Source: Bacillota bacterium
GTDB lineage: Bacteria > Armatimonadota > HRBIN16
DNA length: 64,000 bases
NCBI GenBank assembly: GCA_023511455.1
Contig: JAIMBJ010000015.1
Coordinates: 1 to 64,000, forward strand
Direction: 5' to 3'
Shown here one piece after another: positions 59,838-64,000 of this stretch; positions within the stretch are counted from its first letter, which is position 1; each line of letters opens with the position of its first letter. The notes under the pieces are model-generated. The model made no database searches and was not told where the DNA came from. It saw nothing but the letters and a program-made list of their open reading frames with translations. Both the position numbers and the translations under genes were made by a program.

Positions 59838-61277
59838 ATGAGAAGGAATTCAGACAGGCAGGGCAAGCAAGAGTCACGCATGAGTGAGCTGCTGCGTGCC
59901 CTGCCGCACAATCTGGATGCGGAGATTGCCACGCTGGGTGCGATGATGATAGACGGCGCTGCCATCGAGCGCGTGAGCGAGTTCCTTGCGCCCGACGATT
60001 TCTATCGGGAGACGCACCGCGTGATTTATGATGCCCTGATAGCCCTTTCCGGCCGCAACGAGCCGGTGGACCTCGTCACCCTCAGTGAGGAACTGCAACG
60101 GCGCGGGAAGCTGGAAGAGGTCGGAGGTATCGCTTACCTGACCACTCTCATGGACAGCGTGCCCAGCGCGGCGAATGTGGACTACTATGCCCAGATTGTG
60201 GAAGAATATGCTATCCGCCGACGGCTTATCGAGGCGGCTCAGGAGATTATCCACATGGCAGCGGTGACCGGGGATGAGGAAGAACCGCTGTCTATTGGCG
60301 AAATAGCCGACCGGGCAGAGAGCGCGGTTTATCGGGTAGCGCAGCGGCGTATCGGCAAAGGCTTTGAAAGCATCCGCCCTTTGCTGGGTGAGGCGTTTGA
60401 CCGCTTCGAAGCCTTTTATCATGAGCGCAAGCTGGTAACAGGTTTAAGCACGGGCTTTCGCGAACTGGACTTTGTCACTGCGGGGCTGCAGAAGTCGGAC
60501 CTGGTGATTATTGCGGCACGCCCCAGCATGGGCAAAACCAGCTTGTGCCTGAACATCGGTGAGCACGTCGCCCTTCGTGAAGGCAAAACGGTGGCTATCT
60601 TCAGCCTGGAGATGTCCAAAGAGCAGCTCGTGCAGCGCATGATTTGCTCGCAGGCGGAGGTGAACGCGCATCGTTTGCGGTTGGGAATGCTGCCCGACAC
60701 CGCATGGCAGAGGCTTGCCAAAGCGGTGCAGGAACTCTGGAATGCCAAGATATTCATCGATGACACGCCGGACATCTCGGTGCTGGAGATGCGGGCGAAG
60801 TGTCGCCGCTTGCGTGCCGAACACGGGTTGGACCTGGTGATTGTGGACTACCTGCAGCTGATGCGTAGCCACCGGCGAGCGGAGAACCGCACGCAGGAGA
60901 TTTCGGACATCGCCCGCGCGCTGAAGGGGCTGGCGCGCGAGCTGGAAGTGCCCATTATTGCCCTGTCGCAGTTATCCCGTGCCGTAGAGCATCGCGAGAA
61001 TAAGCGTCCAATGCTATCGGATTTGCGCGAGAGCGGTTCTATCGAAGCAGAAGCCGATGTGGTGGCATTCATCTACCGCCCCGAGTATTACGCGATGAAG
61101 GAGGCGGTCTCTACGGATGACGTGGAGGCAGGGACGATGCCTCGCGAGGAGGGGCGGGTCGAGGAAGCCGAGATTATCATTGCCAAACAACGAAACGGTC
61201 CAACGGGTACCGTGCGAGTCGGCTTCAAGCCCGATTATGCGCGGTTTGTCCCGCTGGAGCGACATCGGGAGGAATGA
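59838..61277 (+). CDS. dnaB: replicative DNA helicase
   Basis: 479 residues. The N-terminal domain (PHNLDAEIATLGAMMID) forms the collar. The C-terminal RecA-type motor has Walker A AARPSMGKTSLC (about 225-236), IVDYLQLMRS (Walker B region), ALSQLSRAVEHRENKRPMLSDLRESGSIEAEAD and an arginine finger region near the end. It unwinds DNA ahead of the fork. The ATG at 59838 has a weak GGGTG at 7 nt; the in-frame ATG at 59880 has no better site. No intein. Confidence 0.97.
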   Translation: MRRNSDRQGKQESRMSELLRALPHNLDAEIATLGAMMIDGAAIERVSEFLAPDDFYRETHRVIYDALIALSGRNEPVDLVTLSEELQRRGKLEEVGGIAYLTTLMDSVPSAANVDYYAQIVEEYAIRRRLIEAAQEIIHMAAVTGDEEEPLSIGEIADRAESAVYRVAQRRIGKGFESIRPLLGEAFDRFEAFYHERKLVTGLSTGFRELDFVTAGLQKSDLVIIAARPSMGKTSLCLNIGEHVALREGKTVAIFSLEMSKEQLVQRMICSQAEVNAHRLRLGMLPDTAWQRLAKAVQELWNAKIFIDDTPDISVLEMRAKCRRLRAEHGLDLVIVDYLQLMRSHRRAENRTQEISDIARALKGLARELEVPIIALSQLSRAVEHRENKRPMLSDLRESGSIEAEADVVAFIYRPEYYAMKEAVSTDDVEAGTMPREEGRVEEAEIIIAKQRNGPTGTVRVGFKPDYARFVPLERHREE

Positions 61278-61280
61278 GCC

Positions 61281-62558
61281 TTGAAGGTACTGGTGATAGG
61301 TGGGGGTGGGCGCGAGCACGCACTGGTGTGGAAAATCGCGCAGAGCCCGAAAGTAGCCAAAATCTATGCGGCGCCGGGTAACGCAGGCATTGCTGAACTG
61401 GCGGAGTGCGTACCAATTAAAGCCACCGACATCGAAAGTCTGGCAAGCTTCGCCGAACGCAACCGTATTGACCTGACGGTTGTCGGACCCGAGTCGCCCT
61501 TGATTGCGGGTGTCGTGGATGTATTTGAGACGCGCGGGCTGGCGATATTTGGTCCCAGCAAAGAGCCAGCGCGTCTGGAAGGCAGTAAAGTGTACGCGAA
61601 GGAAGTCATGCGCCGTTATCGTATTCCCACCGCTGATTTCTCGGTTTTCAGTGAACCGCATTCGGCTGCGGAATACGCGCACCGTCGTTTTCAGGAAGGT
61701 GCGAAAGGACTGGTGATTAAAGCGGATGGCGAGGCGGGGGGTAAAGGCGTTTTCGTCGTGCATCATCTGGACGAGGCGCTGGAAGTGATACACTCGCTCA
61801 TGGAGGAACGTGTGCTCGGAGAGGCAGGCGCGCGTGTGGTGATTGAAGAGGTTTTAGTTGGGGAAGAGGCTTCGCTGATGGCGTTTACCGACGGAGCCAC
61901 TGTACTGCCTATGCTGCCGGTTCAGGATTATAAGCGCGCTCTCGACCACGACCGCGGAGCGAACACCGGTGGGATGGGCAGTATCTGTCCCCTGCGCCTT
62001 GTTACGCCGGAACTGCATCAGCAAGCGATAGAGCAGATTATCCATCCTGCCATCCGCGCCACGCGCGACGCCGGTATCCCCTTCCGCGGTGTGCTGTACG
62101 CAGGCACGATGGTTACCGAAGAGGGCATTAAGACACTGGAGTTCAATGTGCGATTCGGTGACCCTGAAACGCAGGCAGTCCTGCCCTTGCTGGAGAACGA
62201 TATAGTGGAGGTGATGCAGGCGGCGGTCGAGTGCCGTCTGGATGAGGTTACCTTGCAGTGGAAACCGCGCTATTCGGTCTGTGTGGTGGTAGCATCGGGA
62301 GGCTACCCGGGCAAATATGAGACGGGTTTGCCGATCGAGGGGCTGGATGAGGCGGCGCAGGTGCCGGAATGCGTGGTCTTCCATGCAGGCACGCGCAGAG
62401 ATGGCGATCAGGTGGTAACCGCTGGCGGGCGCGTGCTGGGAGTAACCGCCCTGGGCGATACGCTTGCTCAGGCGCGTGGGCGAGCCTACGAGGCGGTACG
62501 GTGTATCCGCTTCGAGTATATGCATTACCGCACAGACATCGGCATGAAGTGGGTATGA
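61281..62558 (+). CDS. purD: phosphoribosylamine-glycine ligase
   Basis: 425 residues, an ATP-grasp enzyme of purine synthesis. It opens with VLVIGGGGREHALVWKIAQSPKV, then KADGEAGGKGVFVVHHLDEAL, EEVLVGEEASLMAFTDG, and DHDRGANTGGMGSICP, ending with the FNVRFGDPETQAVLPLLENDI motif. The start is a TTG, selected because GGAGGA sits 7 nt upstream. It follows dnaB by 3 bp. Confidence 0.96.
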   Translation: MKVLVIGGGGREHALVWKIAQSPKVAKIYAAPGNAGIAELAECVPIKATDIESLASFAERNRIDLTVVGPESPLIAGVVDVFETRGLAIFGPSKEPARLEGSKVYAKEVMRRYRIPTADFSVFSEPHSAAEYAHRRFQEGAKGLVIKADGEAGGKGVFVVHHLDEALEVIHSLMEERVLGEAGARVVIEEVLVGEEASLMAFTDGATVLPMLPVQDYKRALDHDRGANTGGMGSICPLRLVTPELHQQAIEQIIHPAIRATRDAGIPFRGVLYAGTMVTEEGIKTLEFNVRFGDPETQAVLPLLENDIVEVMQAAVECRLDEVTLQWKPRYSVCVVVASGGYPGKYETGLPIEGLDEAAQVPECVVFHAGTRRDGDQVVTAGGRVLGVTALGDTLAQARGRAYEAVRCIRFEYMHYRTDIGMKWV

Positions 62559-62591
62559 AAACTCGGTAAAAAAACGAAAGGAGGGATATGG

Positions 62592-63695
62592 ATGCTAACC
62601 TGGCGGTATGTGGTGGCGGGCGGTTTGCTGCTGCTGATGTCTCTGGCGTGCCTGCAGGCGCATCCGCAGCCACCGACTGTGTTTCGCACCCAAGTAATAT
62701 ATCGGCACACGAACTCGGTACAGTCGGTACACATCAACAACAACGGCTGGGTTGTCTGGTCGGAGGGGGACTTCACCCGCAGTGATGTGTGGCTGTACGA
62801 TGGCTCAGCAGTCCGTCGGCTGAGTGCAGGTGAACAGCGGCGTCTGAACACCTCTCCTCGTCTCAACAACCGGAACCAGATTGTGTGGCGTTACGATGAT
62901 GGGGAAGTGTCTGACGTGGTACTGTGGGATAGCGGGATACTCACGAACATCACCCGCAGCGACGGCTCCGTGGGCTTTGGCGCACCGGATATCAATGACC
63001 TGGGCTGGGTGGTCACTACGGGAACGGATGCTTTTACGGGCTATCAGGATATTTACATCTGGAAGCCCGGCTATTCCGACCCCGAAAACCTGACCTACTG
63101 GGCGGACTTTGACAGCCAGAACCCGCGCATCAATAATCTGGGTGAGGTGATATGGAACGCAGTGGATGCCGCGGCTAACCCGCAGATTTATCTGGCGCAC
63201 GCCGACGACATGATGAACTACCGCGATCTCACGGGTAATACCGCCGGCGATGACTACTCCTCGCCCGACCTGAACGACAACGGGCAGGCAGTGTGGATGC
63301 ACCATAACGGCAGTAACTGGAACATCGAACTGTGGTCGGAAGCGACGGGCGTGATTGCGCTGACGAACAACACGGGCAACGCCGCCAGCATGTTCCCCGC
63401 GATTAACAACTTGGGCTGGGTGCTGTACGAGCAAAGCATCCTGTTCCGCAAGTACGACGTGCAGCTGTTTGCCAATGGGGCAACCATACTGCTAACCGAT
63501 AACACCGACCCCACGCGCAGCTTCCGAGTGGCACTGAACGACCGGGGCGAGCTGGTGTGGGTGACCCGTGAAGACATCGGCGGACAGCGATACTGGAGCA
63601 TCATTCTGGCTCAGCCTGTGCCAGAGCCTGCGAGCGCCGCCGTATTGCTTGGCGGTGTGGGACTGCTGGCGTTGACGCGTCGGAAGCAGCTGTAA
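62592..63695 (+). CDS. PEP-CTERM protein with repeated NNxGxVVW motif
   Basis: 367 residues with a signal peptide (MLTWRYVVAGGLLLLMSLACLQA) and a terminal PEP-CTERM tail (PVPEPASAAVLLGGVGLLALTRRKQL). The body has repeats of about 45 residues with the core (I/L)NNxG(W/E)V(V/I)W: INNNGWVVW, LNNRNQIVW, INDLGWVVT, INNLGEVIW, LNDNGQAVW, INNLGWVLY. These form a beta-propeller-like array. The ATG at 62592 is in the frame used; a nearer ATG at 62588 is out of frame. It is probably cotranscribed with purD, 33 bp upstream with no terminator. Sorted by an exosortase encoded elsewhere. Confidence 0.75.
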   Translation: MLTWRYVVAGGLLLLMSLACLQAHPQPPTVFRTQVIYRHTNSVQSVHINNNGWVVWSEGDFTRSDVWLYDGSAVRRLSAGEQRRLNTSPRLNNRNQIVWRYDDGEVSDVVLWDSGILTNITRSDGSVGFGAPDINDLGWVVTTGTDAFTGYQDIYIWKPGYSDPENLTYWADFDSQNPRINNLGEVIWNAVDAAANPQIYLAHADDMMNYRDLTGNTAGDDYSSPDLNDNGQAVWMHHNGSNWNIELWSEATGVIALTNNTGNAASMFPAINNLGWVLYEQSILFRKYDVQLFANGATILLTDNTDPTRSFRVALNDRGELVWVTREDIGGQRYWSIILAQPVPEPASAAVLLGGVGLLALTRRKQL

Positions 63696-63703
63696 GAACG
63701 ATG

Positions 63704-63738
63704 CCACAGAGGGCACCTTTTCTGTGTGCTCTCTGTGG
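63704..63738 (+). terminator. hairpin after the PEP-CTERM gene
   Basis: A 12-bp stem with one G-T pair (CCACAGAGGGCA and TGCTCTCTGTGG) and an 11-nt loop. No T-tract. Confidence 0.5.
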
Positions 63739-63776
63739 TGAATCCTGAGATATTTCGTCCCGTGCGGCAGCGTTTG

Positions 63777-63805
63777 TTGCAGGAAGCTACGGGGCGGTGT
63801 ATACT
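63777..63805 (+). promoter_or_regulatory. promoter of the gene at the right edge
   Basis: TTGCAG (63777-63782), a 17-bp spacer and TATACT (63800-63805), about 55 bp before the start at 63861. Confidence 0.6.
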
Positions 63806-63860
63806 CTAAACGGTATGCTGAGGTTTTACCTATTGCTGCGCAATCGGGAGCTTAGGACGA

Positions 63861-64000
63861 ATGAGTTCTGTATCCAGCAACGAACGGGTTATCGAGATGG
63901 TTAAGCAGCTGCCCCCAGCGGTGAAACGAGAGATTGTGGCGATGCTTGAGCAGGAGCTCGCAGAGGAACGTCGCCAGCGGCAGAGGGTGTTTCAATCTGT
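63861..64000 (+). CDS. small helical protein, cut by the window edge
   Basis: Open to the last base, 46 codons visible. It begins MSSVSSNERVIEMVKQLPP and continues AVKREIVAMLEQELAEERRQRQRVFQ. The L-P-P-x-V-K-R-E-I motif is common in antitoxin-like DUF2281 or CopG-related proteins, but the piece is too short for a firm family. AGGA precedes the ATG. Confidence 0.5.
   Translation, partial: MSSVSSNERVIEMVKQLPPAVKREIVAMLEQELAEERRQRQRVFQS

Noticed and set aside
1-64000. CRISPR array or prophage
   Set aside because: No regularly spaced repeats and no cas, integrase, capsid, portal or terminase genes were seen.

Overview
The window looks like chromosomal DNA of a GC-rich, diderm, probably thermophilic-to-mesophilic bacterium of the Armatimonadota type. 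This is inference, based on four prepilin-like genes of the H-X9-DG kind, PEP-CTERM proteins, many secreted carboxypeptidase-regulatory-like lipoproteins, several polysaccharide-active enzymes, frequent TTG/GTG starts, and outer-membrane genes (gmhA, an LptC/LptA-like gene, an Mla/MCE operon). No phage, plasmid, CRISPR or transposase genes were seen.

Layout: 1-5.2 kb holds the end of a HEAT-repeat gene and a minus-strand nurA-herA pair. 5.2-7.6 kb holds a PEP-CTERM remnant, an oligogalacturonate-lyase-like propeller gene and a DUF433 gene broken by an in-frame TAG. 7.6-11.4 kb is a visibly AT-richer operon under a consensus promoter: a small protein, a DndD-like SMC ATPase and a DndE-domain protein fused to a HerA-like ATPase. 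The usual dndC, dndA and dndB are absent. This is the best candidate for a transferred, undescribed DNA-defence or DNA-processing module. 11.6-16.2 kb carries mutS, gmhA and a GH10 xylanase. 16.4-17.4 kb has a small membrane protein and a prepilin. 17.5-22.0 kb is a four-gene secreted cluster resembling the Vibrio FlgO/FlgT/FlgP set, with SLH-like repeats.

22.1-37.3 kb is almost all minus strand: a large glycosidase, a zinc-ribbon protein, a J-domain protein, ferritin, a degenerate PTS enzyme I, an LptC-LptA-like fusion, a DUF4965-type glutaminase-like protein, and an operon of lipoproteins around a large secreted protein with a damaged metalloprotease-like site. 37.5-41.9 kb has arsC, two prepilins and a propeller protein with a dockerin-like end. 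41.9-46.3 kb is a histidine operon (hisD-hisB-hisH-hisA) followed by three tandem paralogous membrane-anchored coiled-coil proteins. 46.3-52 kb has an oxidoreductase, a glycosyltransferase, pyrE and an ABC-transporter operon with a His-rich peptide, then a tandem palindromic repeat.

52.2-64 kb has a GAF-diguanylate cyclase, hisS, tRNA-Met, a DinB-like gene, a prepilin, the mla operon, rplI, dnaB, purD, a PEP-CTERM protein and a partial gene at the edge. Many plus- and minus-strand genes have near-consensus sigma70-type promoters with 17-18 bp spacers, which helped decide starts and operons. All family assignments come from reading the translated sequence and remembered family motifs; no database search was run.
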